Positions 7,892-16,872 of a stretch of 64,000 nt of DNA are shown piece after piece; the first letter of the stretch is position 1; each line of letters opens with the position of its first letter. The notes under the pieces are model-generated. The model made no database searches. It saw only the letters and a program-made list of their open reading frames with translations, and was not told where the DNA came from. The DNA is from a bacterium (GTDB lineage: Bacteria; Acidobacteriota; Thermoanaerobaculia; Multivoradales; J023). The position numbers were made by a program, and so were the translations under genes. Location of the stretch: positions 62,001 to 126,000 of the forward strand of contig JAAELT010000006.1 of NCBI GenBank assembly GCA_024226315.1. The letters are read 5' to 3'.

Positions 7892-8590
7892 TCAGTCGAT
7901 TTTCTTCAAGGCCATTGCAAAGGCCTCTCTCAGGGCCCTTCTTCTGGCTGGTGCTTCGGCTTCGAGCTGGGCTTTTCTGCGCGCATTATTCGGTTTGACG
8001 TAGGTGTGATAGTGCTTGTGCGACCGGGCGCGATTGCCGCAGAGACGGCACCATTTGCGCGCGCTGCCCTGCGATCGATCGACCAGGAACAGGCCACAGC
8101 CTTCGCCCGGGCATCGGAGCAACTTGAGGCAGTACCTGCTGGCAAACAGCTCGCCGGCGGACAGCAGCACCGGCCACACCACGCGGTCCAGGTCTTCGCC
8201 GCCGCGGTCGCCCCAGCCCCACCTGTAGCCGCTCTCCGTTGGCACCGACCGGCGATTCGCCAGCGCCGCGCCCAGGGCCTCGTTGAACGCTCGCATGTCG
8301 GCGTCGGCGGGGCGCCGGGGCACGACCAGCGCCAGCAGGATCCGCTCCAGCACCGCCCGCGTCTCCTGCGTCTTCCGCAGAGCCTCCGCCGCGTCCTCCG
8401 GCCGCGCCTCCGCCGTCCGCGCCAGCCGCTCCGCGTCGGCATCGCCGAGCGCCCCGTTGCGCTGCCCCCAGGCCAGCAGCTCGCCATAGGTCGAGATCGA
8501 CTTGCGCGTGGGTGTGCCGCTGTTGACGAACGTGGCGCACAGGTCGCCGTCGTGGCGGACGGTTTCGGGCAGATCCTTGCGTCGGGTCAT
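7892..8590 (-). CDS. ABATE/CGNR zinc-finger transcription factor-like protein
   Basis: 232 residues from ATG 8590 (MTRRKDLPETVRHDGDLCA), preceded by AAGGAC; the open frame continues 39 codons upstream without family similarity. The N-terminal half fits the ABATE (putative stress-induced regulator) domain: DLCATFVNSGTPTR, SYGELLAWGQRNG-like segments, then a helical stretch. The C-terminal CGNR zinc finger is clear: LRCPGEGCGLFLVDRS, ARKWCRLCGNRARSHKHY, a DNA-binding module. Members are probable transcriptional regulators; target unknown. A TACAAT hexamer at 8636-8641 could be its -10 box. The spacing to the next upstream gene on the same strand is 143 bases. Confidence 0.82.
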   Translation of the reverse strand: MTRRKDLPETVRHDGDLCATFVNSGTPTRKSISTYGELLAWGQRNGALGDADAERLARTAEARPEDAAEALRKTQETRAVLERILLALVVPRRPADADMRAFNEALGAALANRRSVPTESGYRWGWGDRGGEDLDRVVWPVLLSAGELFASRYCLKLLRCPGEGCGLFLVDRSQGSARKWCRLCGNRARSHKHYHTYVKPNNARRKAQLEAEAPARRRALREAFAMALKKID

Positions 8591-8733
8591 CGGGGAAGTC
8601 CTTGGCCGATGAATGGGTGTCGGGACGCGGACGTCATTGTAGAGGATCTCGCGGTCTTCCGAGAGGATGCCACGAGAATTGAAGACTGCCAAGAACGAGA
8701 CGCACACAACCGATGCGTTTTGCCCTATCCCAA

Positions 8734-11031
8734 CTAGTTCACTGTCTCAATCTCAACAGGGCTTTCCCACGGGTACGCGATACTGGCGGCCAAGGATTCA
8801 AGCTGTGCCGTGTCGAGGTCTTTGTTGGCCGACCACGACCACGCCAGAATCTTGAGGGGGCCAGCCGGGATGTGTATCGCTCGCCAGAAACCGTCGAGAT
8901 CGGCACCTGGGCTTGTGCCGGCAAGCCATCGCAGGGTATCTCCAGCTAAATACGTTCCATCGATCCATAGCGCGAGCTGTGCCCCACTTGCCGCCTGGCC
9001 CCAGGGTCGTTTCACGACGACAGAAAGCGGTTCGCGAGGGGGTAGACTCCAGGTCTCCTCTCCATCGTAGGCGTTCAAGCGGCGAAAGATGAAGCCGGCT
9101 TCGTGATGTCTGACAAGTACGAAGATCTCGCCATCTTTGTGGGGAAGCTCGATGACGCCGTCGGCGTCAGCAACTCCGCTCCACGCAGCCGGCCCATTAT
9201 TGAGCGACGATTGAATCCGTACTTCTGCGTTCACAGCTGGCGCACCAGTGGGTAGCAGCACTCGAAGCGAAGCTCCGTCCTTGACTGCTTGGAGCTCGAT
9301 CGTGATCTGCCGCTCTCGTTGCCATTCCTCAACCCGGTCCTCGTGGACGTCGGAGGGCAGATAACGGTCTGCCTCCGCGACAAGGGTCAGCGTCCCGGGA
9401 TGTAGTGGTTGCATCACACCGTAACCGTCTTCGTTCGTTGTGATTCTTCGAGTCGCTGCTCTTTCCTTCTCTTCGCCGCGGAGTAGGCCAGCTCGCGACA
9501 GGAAGCGATTGCCGGCCATGACCAATGCGCCTGCAATCCCCTCCCGAGTTTCTTCATCCACGACGCGAACGACGAAATCCGTGTGTGGTATTCGGAAATC
9601 GAGGACAGTGTCCTCCAAGATCAACTCTTCGAGTAGCTCGACGTATGGAGGTCCTTTCACTTCGTCGAGTTGGACGCTCACAACGTACGCACCGGGGCGA
9701 AAAAGCGCTACTTCATAGGTGCCATGTTTGCCTGTTTGAACCGCCAGCGTGTCTCCTCGGCGAGTAGTCTGGAATTCCAAAGTCGCAGGGTGTTTGCGTC
9801 CGCCGCGGTAGACGGTCCCAGTGACGGTGATCACCTCCGGTTCGAAGTACACTGATCCATCCTGGCCATCACTGACGTCTACGGGCTGATGGAAAATCCA
9901 CGGTGGCACGTGCAAGACCACGTCCATCCGTTTCGCCGGAACCTTCTCGAGAGTGACCGAGTCCGTTCCGGCTGGCAGATCGACACTCCGGACCTTTGTC
10001 TTTCCTGGCTCGTCCAGCAACAACTCGAGCTTCAGATTCTCCAACGGAACCGACGGTGGGAGCTGAATCCGGGCATCGACATCTGGAAGAGCGCGAAGGA
10101 CATCCGTATGGCTTTCTACCTTCCCGGGCCTTAGCACAATGGTTTTGGGGGACAAGAACACGCTTTTCGACGCAGCCTCGAGCACTACGCGCTTTTCGTC
10201 GAGACCGTACCAGATCGCGTAGATACGATCTGCCGGCGAGACCACAACATCTGGGCTGCGGGGCTCTCCATCTTCGCCCATAACCACGAGCTCGACGTCG
10301 TCTTGGTCATGAGAGTTCAGATACTCCTCGCGCTGCAGACGAACGAGCAGATCCGTCTCCGATACGCTGGGTGCTGTTGGTCGAACAGTTGACGCCGTGG
10401 CCTCTGTCACCTCCACAGGGCGTGAGAGCGCAATGTAACTCTGAGTCTCCTTGTCGACCAAGGCAGCTACCACGGGACCCACGGGCATCAGAACGCCGGT
10501 CTCGAGGTCGGCTCCCGAAACAGGACGCGAGAACTCTCTCTGGGGGTAGGGGGCGCGGTTGTGGCTGTTGAGATGAAGGAGCCTCAGAATCATCGAAGAG
10601 GACGCTGCTGTTTCCGGGTCGAGAACAACCGTTCCGGCCGCCTCGACCGGGACAAGCGCGGCAATACCCTTCCCTCGAAATGGCAGATCGGAATGACTGA
10701 GAAGGGATGAGTAGGGTGTGATCAGGTGCCGACCTTCCAACCAGAACTTGTACTTGTCTGCTGGCAGGACAAACCACTCACCCGCCGGCTTCTCGAGCAC
10801 TCGTTCTCGATCGGTCCCGGCTACGAGGCGTACTACAAGATCCTCTGGCGGTAGAGGTTTCTGGGCCTCGACACCGAGAACTGGCCAAAAACCAACTCCG
10901 GTGCGGCCGTCGACCTCTCCCTCCGTCACATCGATCTCAACAGCCGGATCTGCCGCATGTAGCCGGAGTCCGAGCAGAGCCATCAAGACAAGCGCCACCC
11001 AGCGCCAGTCACCGAACCGTTTTTTCGTCAC
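8734..11031 (-). CDS. Large secreted protein with carboxypeptidase-regulatory-like beta-sandwich domains
   Basis: 765 residues from a GTG start at 11031 (AGAGGATCCAAGC upstream). Residues 1-27 are a Sec signal peptide (RWVALVLMALLGLRLHAADP). The mature part is a chain of beta-rich segments; several resemble carboxypeptidase-regulatory or CNA-B-like folds (ITVTGTVYRGGRKHPATLEF, VRVVDEETREGIAGALVMAG, RVLLPTGAPAVNAEVRIQSS). No catalytic motif, membrane helix or sorting signal was recognised. Base composition is clearly less GC-rich than the surrounding core genes, suggesting acquisition. It lies 75 bases after the cysteine-rich peptide gene, likely co-transcribed. Function unknown; extracellular binding or scaffold is a guess. 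Confidence 0.75.
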   Translation of the reverse strand: MTKKRFGDWRWVALVLMALLGLRLHAADPAVEIDVTEGEVDGRTGVGFWPVLGVEAQKPLPPEDLVVRLVAGTDRERVLEKPAGEWFVLPADKYKFWLEGRHLITPYSSLLSHSDLPFRGKGIAALVPVEAAGTVVLDPETAASSSMILRLLHLNSHNRAPYPQREFSRPVSGADLETGVLMPVGPVVAALVDKETQSYIALSRPVEVTEATASTVRPTAPSVSETDLLVRLQREEYLNSHDQDDVELVVMGEDGEPRSPDVVVSPADRIYAIWYGLDEKRVVLEAASKSVFLSPKTIVLRPGKVESHTDVLRALPDVDARIQLPPSVPLENLKLELLLDEPGKTKVRSVDLPAGTDSVTLEKVPAKRMDVVLHVPPWIFHQPVDVSDGQDGSVYFEPEVITVTGTVYRGGRKHPATLEFQTTRRGDTLAVQTGKHGTYEVALFRPGAYVVSVQLDEVKGPPYVELLEELILEDTVLDFRIPHTDFVVRVVDEETREGIAGALVMAGNRFLSRAGLLRGEEKERAATRRITTNEDGYGVMQPLHPGTLTLVAEADRYLPSDVHEDRVEEWQRERQITIELQAVKDGASLRVLLPTGAPAVNAEVRIQSSLNNGPAAWSGVADADGVIELPHKDGEIFVLVRHHEAGFIFRRLNAYDGEETWSLPPREPLSVVVKRPWGQAASGAQLALWIDGTYLAGDTLRWLAGTSPGADLDGFWRAIHIPAGPLKILAWSWSANKDLDTAQLESLAASIAYPWESPVEIETVN

Positions 11032-11106
11032 GCTTGGATCCTCTGTGCTCTTGCGGTTCTGCCGCCCTTGGTTTGCTGGCTTCTGCGATCAAGCTGTTGC
11101 TCTGCC

Positions 11107-11352
11107 CTAGAACCCAAACCAACAGACGCAGCATTCGTTTTGGGTATGAACGCATCCATACCCACTCTCGATGCAAGCGTTTACGATAGGGGCCGGTCCC
11201 CTACAGATACCATCGTAGAAACAGTAGTATCCGCACCATATGCTGGGTGATTCCGGCCCGCACCCGGGACAAAACAACTGTGCGTCGATCGGGGCAAGTG
11301 GGGTCACCAGCATCGCCAGAAAGACAAGAAGAATAAGTGCTCTCTTTCGCAT
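11107..11352 (-). CDS. Small secreted cysteine-rich peptide
   Basis: 81 residues from ATG 11352, with a strong ribosome-binding site AAGGAGACCCTGAA. The open frame reaches 11538, but only this start gives a sensible protein. Residues 1-25 form a Sec signal peptide (RALILLVFLAMLVTPLAPID). The ~56-residue mature peptide has ten cysteines (LFCPGCGP, WCGYYCFYDGICRG, NACIESGYGCVHTQNECCVC) and ends CWFGF. This pattern suggests a disulfide-stabilised or metal-binding mini-protein. No family recognised. It precedes the large secreted protein on the same strand, so the two may act together. Confidence 0.72.
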   Translation of the reverse strand: MRKRALILLVFLAMLVTPLAPIDAQLFCPGCGPESPSIWCGYYCFYDGICRGPAPIVNACIESGYGCVHTQNECCVCWFGF

Positions 11353-11482
11353 TTCAGGGTCTCCTTCACGTGGTTGGTGAATCCCGGCGAAGGCTAGACC
11401 TGTACCACTCACGTGAGCGGCAGTACGCCGGTGATGACCGTAGGAAGGCGTCTGTTTCCTCGTGTGGCGGTCATTTGACGCC

Positions 11483-11491
11483 ATTGTAGCA
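11483..11491 (-). promoter_or_regulatory. Extended -10 element for the cysteine-rich peptide gene
   Basis: On the minus strand the sequence reads TGCTACAAT, matching the extended -10 form TGnTAnAAT. It lies about 130 bases before the start at 11352. No good -35 box is seen, which is tolerated for extended -10 promoters. Confidence 0.4.
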
Positions 11492-11521
11492 TAATTTATT
11501 GGCATGCGGAGATGATTTGGC

Positions 11522-11533
11522 CAGAATATTCTG
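11522..11533. promoter_or_regulatory. Perfect 12-bp palindrome, possible operator
   Basis: CAGAATATTCTG is a perfect palindrome in the AT-rich part of the divergent intergenic region, between the peptide gene promoter and the DUF763 gene. A homodimeric repressor site is possible; no cognate regulator is identified. Confidence 0.3.
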
Positions 11534-11648
11534 CACATAATGCCCCCTGGGTCCTCTGGCTCTGCAGAGCGGTCATTGAGCGGGGCCGCTGTTCCGTCAC
11601 GCCCAGGGAGTATCGCGCCTCTGCTGAAGGATCAGCCAGGCACATCCC

Positions 11649-12970
11649 ATGACCCGACACACAGGCAGCGCCGACCTCCCCCTCCACACCGGCCGTGTGC
11701 CGCCGTGGCTGGCGGAGCGGATGTCCCGCCTCGGGCGGGTGATCGTGGAGGCGGTGATCCTGCACTACGGGCGCGACGAGTTCTTGCGTCGGCTGGCGCA
11801 TCCGTTCTGGTTCCAGTCCTTCGGCGCGGTGATGGGCATGGACTGGCACTCCTCGGGCATCACCACCAGCGTCCTGGGGGCTTTGAAGCGCGGCCTGGGG
11901 CCGGTCGAGAGGGAGCTCGGCCTGCGGGTCTGCGGCGGCCGTGGACGCCACTCGCGCAAGACCCCTGGGGAGCTGCTGAAAGTCGGCGAAACGGTAGGGC
12001 TCGACGGTGACGCGCTGGCGCGGGCCAGCCGCCTGGTGGCCAAGGTGGACTCCGCCGCCGTGCAGGACGGCTTCGACCTCTACCTGCACAGTTTCGTGGT
12101 CGCCGACGATGGTGCGTGGGTGGTGGTGCAGCAGGGCATGAAGCCCGCCGAGCGGCAGGCGCGCCGCTATCACTGGCTCTCAGAAGGCCTGACGGACTTT
12201 CGTCGAGGCCCCCCCACGCCGCGATCGACGGCCCGGAGCAGGGCGAGATCGTCAACCTCATCGACCAGCGCGCCGCTCCTTCCCGCAAAGCCCAGGTGGA
12301 GCTGGTGGGTGAGGGGCCGGACAAGATCGTGGACGTGCTGCGACGGTTGAGCCGAGGATCGAACCGGACCTTCTTCGACCGTGCTGTGCCGCATCTCACC
12401 ATGCCGGCCCACCACGACGTGAGGATCAGCGACGTGCTTCTTCGCCGCCTGCGCGGCAACCTGGCCGCCGCCGCCGACCGCGGACCGGAGGACTTCGCCG
12501 AGCTGCTGCTGCAGCCGGGCGTCGGCGCCCGGTCGGTGGAGGCCCTGGCCCTGGTCAGCGAGGTACTCCACGGCGCCCCCTGCCGCTTCTCCGATCCCGC
12601 CCGCTTCGCCATGGCCCACGGCGGCAAGGACGGCCACCCCTTCCCCGTGCCGATCGACGTCTACGATCACACCCTCGGCGTGCTGCGCCACGCCGTCGAC
12701 ACCGCCAGGCTCGGCAACGACGACAAGCTGCAAGCGATCCGGCGCCTCGACTGCCAGGCGCGCAACCTCGAGCGCGGCGCCACCGAGTCGACGTTCGACG
12801 CGTTCGTGAGCACGGAGAAGAACGCAGCCCGGCCTACGGCGGCAGGACCGTGTTCGGCCCCGCCGGCGCCAGAGTCACCAGGCGCCCGCGCCGGCCAGTG
12901 CGTCCTAGGAGTCGCGCCGACCGAAAGCAGCTTCGGTTGCCCGGTCTCGATCGCACCTAGCCGACCGTAA
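11649..12970 (+). pseudogene. DUF763 family protein gene, frameshifted
   Basis: The first frame (11649 to about 12190) matches the DUF763 N-terminus: GSADLPLHTGRVPPWLAERM, HPFWFQSFGAVMGMDWHSSG, SRKTPGELLKVGE, VDSAAVQDGFDLYLHSF, WVVVQQGMKPAERQARRYHW. Continuity then breaks near 12195-12215 and resumes in another frame as HAAIDGPEQGEIVNLIDQRA to LGNDDKLQAIRRLDCQ. Reading TT for TTT and six C for seven C there restores DFVEAPHAAID, so two single-base insertions lie within ~20 bases. The extreme C-terminus also looks off frame: another frame reads AYGGRTVFGPAG. Either a decayed gene or homopolymer sequencing errors. DUF763 function is unknown. Confidence 0.72.
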
Positions 12971-12990
12971 CCACCCCGCCGGGTGGTGAT
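12970..12990 (+). terminator. Hairpin after the DUF763 gene
   Basis: ACCACCC and GGGTGGT form a perfect 7-bp stem around the loop CGCC, directly at the end of the last open frame, followed by GATTCATT rather than a pure T-run. Probable weak intrinsic terminator. Confidence 0.4.
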
Positions 12991-13028
12991 TCATTCGGCG
13001 CGCCGTTCTACGATGAATGCGGGGAATC

Positions 13029-13049
13029 AGGTCTCTGTGACGGAGACCT
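13029..13049 (+). promoter_or_regulatory. Stem-loop in the 5' leader of the di-haem gene
   Basis: AGGTCTC and GAGACCT form a perfect 7-bp inverted repeat with a 7-base spacer, ending 26 bases before the ATG at 13076 and just before its ribosome-binding site. It could be an operator or an mRNA hairpin; no regulator is known. Confidence 0.3.
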
Positions 13050-13075
13050 CCAGAACGGCAACAAGGAGGTTCGTG

Positions 13076-14137
13076 ATGCGCGCTCGATTTCTCATCATTC
13101 TCGCGGCGGCAGTGGTTTTGGTGTTGGTGGCCCGCGCGGCGGCCGGCCCGGCGACGGAAGGCCCTGACGCAACGGCCGACGAAGAGCTGTGGAAGCGGGC
13201 GAACTTGATGTTCGATCCGATTCCGGCGACGGCGGACAACCCGGACAACCGGGTCACGGCCGCCAAGATCGAGCTCGGCAGGATGCTCTACTTCGACACC
13301 AAGCTGTCGCAGGCGGGCAACATCAGCTGCAACTCGTGCCACAGCCTGGCGACCTTCGGAGTCGACAACCTGCCGACCTCGCGCGGCGACGCCGGCCAGC
13401 TGGGCGAGCGTAACTCGCCGACGGTGCTCAACGCCGCCCTGCACGTGGCGCAGTTCTGGGACGGCCGGGCGAAAGACGTCGAGGAGCAGGCGGGCATGCC
13501 GATCCTGAATCCGGTCGAGATGGCCATCCCGAGCAAGGATTTCCTGGTCGATCGGCTGTCGCAGTACCCGCACTACGAGCGGCGCTTCGTCGAGGCGTTT
13601 CCCGGCGAGCTGCCGGCCCTCACCTACACCAACATCGTGCTTGCTCTGGCGGCGTTCGAGCGGACCCTGCTGACGCCGTCGCGGTTCGATCTCTACCTGC
13701 TCGGCGATCACAGTGCCTTGAGTGCCGAGGAGAAGGCGGGGATGAAGACCTTCATGGGCTATGGCTGCACGTCGTGCCACAACGGTGTCAACCTCGGCGG
13801 GCACATCTTCCGCAAGTTCGGCATCAGCGGCGAGTACTGGCACCACACCAACAGCCGCAAGATCGATCCCGGGCGGTTCGCGGTCACCGGCGAGGAGGAG
13901 GACCGCTACGTCTTCCGGGTCGCCTCGCTGCGCAACGTCGCCAAGACCTATCCCTACTTCCACGACGGCAGCGTCCAGGAGCTGGACGACGCCATCCGCG
14001 TGATGTTGCAGCTGCAGGTCGGGTCCGAGCTGTCGGAGCCGGAGGTTGCGGGCGTCACGGCGTTTCTCGAGAGCCTCACCGGCGAGCTGCCCGAGTCGGT
14101 CCGGCAAACGATGCCGGCCGGGGTGGCGGGCGACTGA
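13076..14137 (+). CDS. Di-haem cytochrome c peroxidase / MauG-like protein
   Basis: 353 residues from ATG 13076, with AAGGAGG 7 bases upstream. A Sec signal peptide (RFLIILAAAVVLVLVARAAA) sends it to the periplasm. Two c-type haem motifs are present: CNSCH near residue 86 and CTSCH near residue 231. Flanking family signatures are GRMLYFDTKLSQAGNISCN, RNSPTVLNAALHVAQFWDGR, QAGMPILNPVEM, SLRNVAKTYPYFHDGSVQEL. Family members reduce peroxide or oxidise protein side chains using a high- and a low-potential haem. The donor protein is not seen nearby. A second, more divergent member is encoded at 21751-23451. Confidence 0.92.
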   Translation: MRARFLIILAAAVVLVLVARAAAGPATEGPDATADEELWKRANLMFDPIPATADNPDNRVTAAKIELGRMLYFDTKLSQAGNISCNSCHSLATFGVDNLPTSRGDAGQLGERNSPTVLNAALHVAQFWDGRAKDVEEQAGMPILNPVEMAIPSKDFLVDRLSQYPHYERRFVEAFPGELPALTYTNIVLALAAFERTLLTPSRFDLYLLGDHSALSAEEKAGMKTFMGYGCTSCHNGVNLGGHIFRKFGISGEYWHHTNSRKIDPGRFAVTGEEEDRYVFRVASLRNVAKTYPYFHDGSVQELDDAIRVMLQLQVGSELSEPEVAGVTAFLESLTGELPESVRQTMPAGVAGD

Positions 14138-14195
14138 CGGTTCCGGGGCGGGATCGGATACCCTACCTCGGTTCCCGACAACCGAGGAGACCCCG

Positions 14196-16265
14196 ATGAT
14201 CGACGCCCGCCCCGCCCTGCTGCCTCTCGCCCTCGCCGCCCTGCTCGCCCTGCCGGCGGGCGCTCACGAACCGGCCAAGCCGACCGACCCGCGCCGGTTC
14301 GGCCTGATGGACGTGTTCGAGCTCGAGTGGGCTTCGGATCCGCGGATCTCACCGGACGGTGAGCGCGTGGTCTACGTGCGCAACTTCATGGACGTGATGA
14401 GCGACCGGCGGCGCTCGAATCTGTGGATCATCGACTCAGGCGGCGGCGGTCATCGTCCGTTGACGACCGGGCTCGCCAACGACGCCTCCCCGCGCTGGTC
14501 GCCGGACGGCGAGCGCCTGCTCTACACCTCGCGGGCCGACGGCTCGACACAGCTCTACGTGCGCTGGATGGACAGCGGGCAGACGGCGCGGCTCACCCAG
14601 CTCACCAGCTCGCCGGGCGGCCTGGCCTGGTCGCCCGACGGCAAGCACATCGCCTTCTCGATGCTGGCGCGCAAGAAGCCCGAGAAGTTCGTCAAGCTGC
14701 CGAAGAAGCCCGAGGGCGCCACCTGGGCGGAGGACGCGGTGACCATCGACAAGGTGATCTACCGGCGCGACGGCGCCGGCTTCGTGAAGGACGGCTACCG
14801 CCAGATCTTCGTGCTCTCCGCTGACGGTGGCACGCCTCGACAAGTCACCAGCGGCGCCTACCATCACGGCAATCGGCCGGTTTGGACGCCGGACGGCGAT
14901 GCGTTGATCTTCTCCGCCAACCGGCACGACGACTGGGAGTACGATCCGCGCAACAGCGAGCTCTACGAGCTCACCCTGGCGGACGGCTCGATCCGCGCGC
15001 TCACCGACCGCCAGGGGCCCGACGCCGCGCCCGCCCTGTCGCCAGATGGCTCGCGGGTCGCCTACCTGGGCTACGACGACCGCTACCAGGGCTACCAGAT
15101 CCTGCGCCTCTACGTCATGGATCGGAAGGGCGGCAAGCCGAAGCAGCTGGCCGCCGGGCTCGATCGCAGCATCGTGGCGCCGGTGTGGAACGGCGCCGGC
15201 GAGGGCGTCTTCTTCCAGTACACCGACAGTGGCAACACCAAAATCGGCTACGCGTCGCTCGACGGCGAGACGGAACAGCTGGCGGCCGACTTGGGTGGCA
15301 CCTCGCTCGGGCGTCCCTACGCCAGCGGCTCGTTCACCGTGGCGCCGGACGGCCGCTTCGCCTTCACCCACTCGCGGCCCGACCACCCGGCCGACGTCGC
15401 CGTCGGCCGCAAGGGCGAGGACGGCACCCGGCGCTTGACGCGGCTCAACGACGACCTGTTCTCTCACAAAGAGATCGGCCCCGTGACAGAGATGTGGGTC
15501 GAGTCGTCGCACGACGGGCGCCGCATCCAGTCCTGGGTGGTGAAGCCGCCGGGCTTCGATCCGGCGAAGAAGTACCCCCTGATTCTCGAGATCCACGGTG
15601 GCCCGTTCGCCAACTACGGTGACCGCTTCGCTGCCGAGGTGCAGCTCTACGCCGCCAGCGGCTACGTGGTGCTCTACGTCAACCCGCGCGGCTCGAGCGG
15701 CTACGGCGAGGAGTTCGGCAACCTCATCCACCACGCCTACCCCGGCTATGACTACGACGACTTGATGTCGAGCGTCGACGCGCTGCTGGCTAAAGGGTTC
15801 GTCGACGAAGACAACCTGTTCGTCACCGGCGGCAGCGGCGGCGGCGTCCTCACCGCCTGGATCGTCGGCAAGACCGATCGCTTCGCCGCGGCGGTGTCGG
15901 CCAAGCCGGTGATCAACTGGTACAGCTTCGCGCTCACCGCCGACATGTACAACATGTTCTACAAGTACTGGTTCCCGGGCTTCCCGTGGGACCATCCCGA
16001 GCAGTACCTGGAACGCTCGCCGCTGCACCACGTCGGCAACGTCAAGACGCCGACCATGCTGCTCACCGGCGAAGAGGACTACCGCACGCCGATGGCCGAG
16101 TCGGAGCAGTTCTACCAGGCGCTCAAGCTGCGCAAAGTCGACTCCATGCTGGTGCGCATCCCCGGCGCCTCCCACGGCATCGCGCGTCGCCCCAGTAACC
16201 TGATGAGCAAAGTCGCGCACATCCTGGCGTGGTTCGAGAAGTACCGCTCCCAGAGTGACGGCTGA
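14196..16265 (+). CDS. Secreted S9 family prolyl oligopeptidase-type peptidase
   Basis: 689 residues from ATG 14196 (ACCGAGGAGA upstream). Signal peptide MIDARPALLPLALAALLALP. Residues ~40-430 form a WD40/TolB-like beta-propeller with repeated SPDG motifs (PRISPDGERVVYV, PRWSPDGERLLYT, LAWSPDGKHIAFS). The C-terminal alpha/beta hydrolase has the nucleophile in TGGSGGGVLTAW, the acid in TGEEDYRTPM and the His in PGASHGIARR. The arrangement is that of acylaminoacyl-peptidase/dipeptidyl-peptidase-like S9C enzymes, which cleave short peptides. Probably peptide scavenging in the periplasm. Followed by the convergent Toprim-like gene after 22 bases. Confidence 0.92.
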   Translation: MIDARPALLPLALAALLALPAGAHEPAKPTDPRRFGLMDVFELEWASDPRISPDGERVVYVRNFMDVMSDRRRSNLWIIDSGGGGHRPLTTGLANDASPRWSPDGERLLYTSRADGSTQLYVRWMDSGQTARLTQLTSSPGGLAWSPDGKHIAFSMLARKKPEKFVKLPKKPEGATWAEDAVTIDKVIYRRDGAGFVKDGYRQIFVLSADGGTPRQVTSGAYHHGNRPVWTPDGDALIFSANRHDDWEYDPRNSELYELTLADGSIRALTDRQGPDAAPALSPDGSRVAYLGYDDRYQGYQILRLYVMDRKGGKPKQLAAGLDRSIVAPVWNGAGEGVFFQYTDSGNTKIGYASLDGETEQLAADLGGTSLGRPYASGSFTVAPDGRFAFTHSRPDHPADVAVGRKGEDGTRRLTRLNDDLFSHKEIGPVTEMWVESSHDGRRIQSWVVKPPGFDPAKKYPLILEIHGGPFANYGDRFAAEVQLYAASGYVVLYVNPRGSSGYGEEFGNLIHHAYPGYDYDDLMSSVDALLAKGFVDEDNLFVTGGSGGGVLTAWIVGKTDRFAAAVSAKPVINWYSFALTADMYNMFYKYWFPGFPWDHPEQYLERSPLHHVGNVKTPTMLLTGEEDYRTPMAESEQFYQALKLRKVDSMLVRIPGASHGIARRPSNLMSKVAHILAWFEKYRSQSDG

Positions 16266-16287
16266 ATCGCGGAAGCCGGGGCCGCCT

Positions 16288-16866
16288 TCAGCTCCTGCGG
16301 CGATCCAATCGTGCGGTTTCTACACGCCCGTCAGCCAAAGAGGGCAGCACTTGTCGTTCGAGCTCCGAGTCTTCGGGTGAAAGACTTCGGAACCAGGCTG
16401 CCACGGCGGCTTTCGTCGATGCGTCGCCGGTATGTCGCGCTTTCTCGAAAGGCCGTTTGAAATCGCCTTCCTCGTCGACCTCGCGATCACCGCAGAGCCA
16501 TAGCTCCCAGGTCTCGATGTTTCGGGTCGGGACGAAGACGGCGATCATTTCATCCGTCTTCCGCTTTGGAAGCCCCGCCTCGACGAGCTGCTGGTCGAGC
16601 TGACGCAAGCGATTCTCCAGCTTGTCACGATCGCCGTCGATGGCCACGGCCAGGGCGTAGTTTTCGCCTCTCTTGCTGCGGGCGAACTGGACCTCCCTGG
16701 CGTAGTTCTTCATCACCCATTGGGTGCCTGCGCCCTGATTGTTGGGTATTCGCTCAATACGCAACTTGTGGGGGCCACCGAACCACCTCCTCAGCAAGCG
16801 ACTGAAGAACCGTTCGTGCTCCTTGTCTTCACAGAGGAGCACGCCCCGCAGCCTGGGTTTTGCCAC
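16288..16866 (-). CDS. Toprim-like (DUF4276/RloB-type) protein paired with ATPase
   Basis: 192 residues, GTG start, 6 bases after the stop of the ATPase gene, so co-translated with it. The N-terminal segment RGVLLCEDKEHERFFSRLL carries the conserved Glu of Toprim-like folds, LAVAIDGDRDKLE the DxD-like metal motif, and VFVPTRNIETWELWLCGD the family-typical IETW segment. Toprim-like partners of ABC-type ATPases (OLD, RloB, AbiLii) are metal-dependent nucleases or putative effectors in phage defence. The two genes have lower GC than their neighbours, consistent with transfer. The exact family is inferred from motifs only. Confidence 0.68.
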   Translation of the reverse strand: MAKPRLRGVLLCEDKEHERFFSRLLRRWFGGPHKLRIERIPNNQGAGTQWVMKNYAREVQFARSKRGENYALAVAIDGDRDKLENRLRQLDQQLVEAGLPKRKTDEMIAVFVPTRNIETWELWLCGDREVDEEGDFKRPFEKARHTGDASTKAAVAAWFRSLSPEDSELERQVLPSLADGRVETARLDRRRS

Positions 16867-16872
16867 TGCTGC

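Larger units (their letters stand above)
11353..11648 (+). other. Intergenic region between divergent genes
   Basis: 296 bases without a gene. It is locally AT-rich around 11480-11540, holds an extended -10-like element on the minus strand and a perfect 12-bp palindrome, and ends with the leader of the DUF763 gene. I see no RNA gene or mobile element in it. Confidence 0.6.

Noticed and set aside
12905..14107. A 400-residue minus-strand open frame
   Set aside because: Antisense to the di-haem protein with intact CxxCH motifs; composition is shadow-like.
14436..16220. A 594-residue minus-strand open frame
   Set aside because: Antisense to the S9 peptidase, whose signal peptide, propeller and catalytic triad are clear; the antisense frame has no domain.
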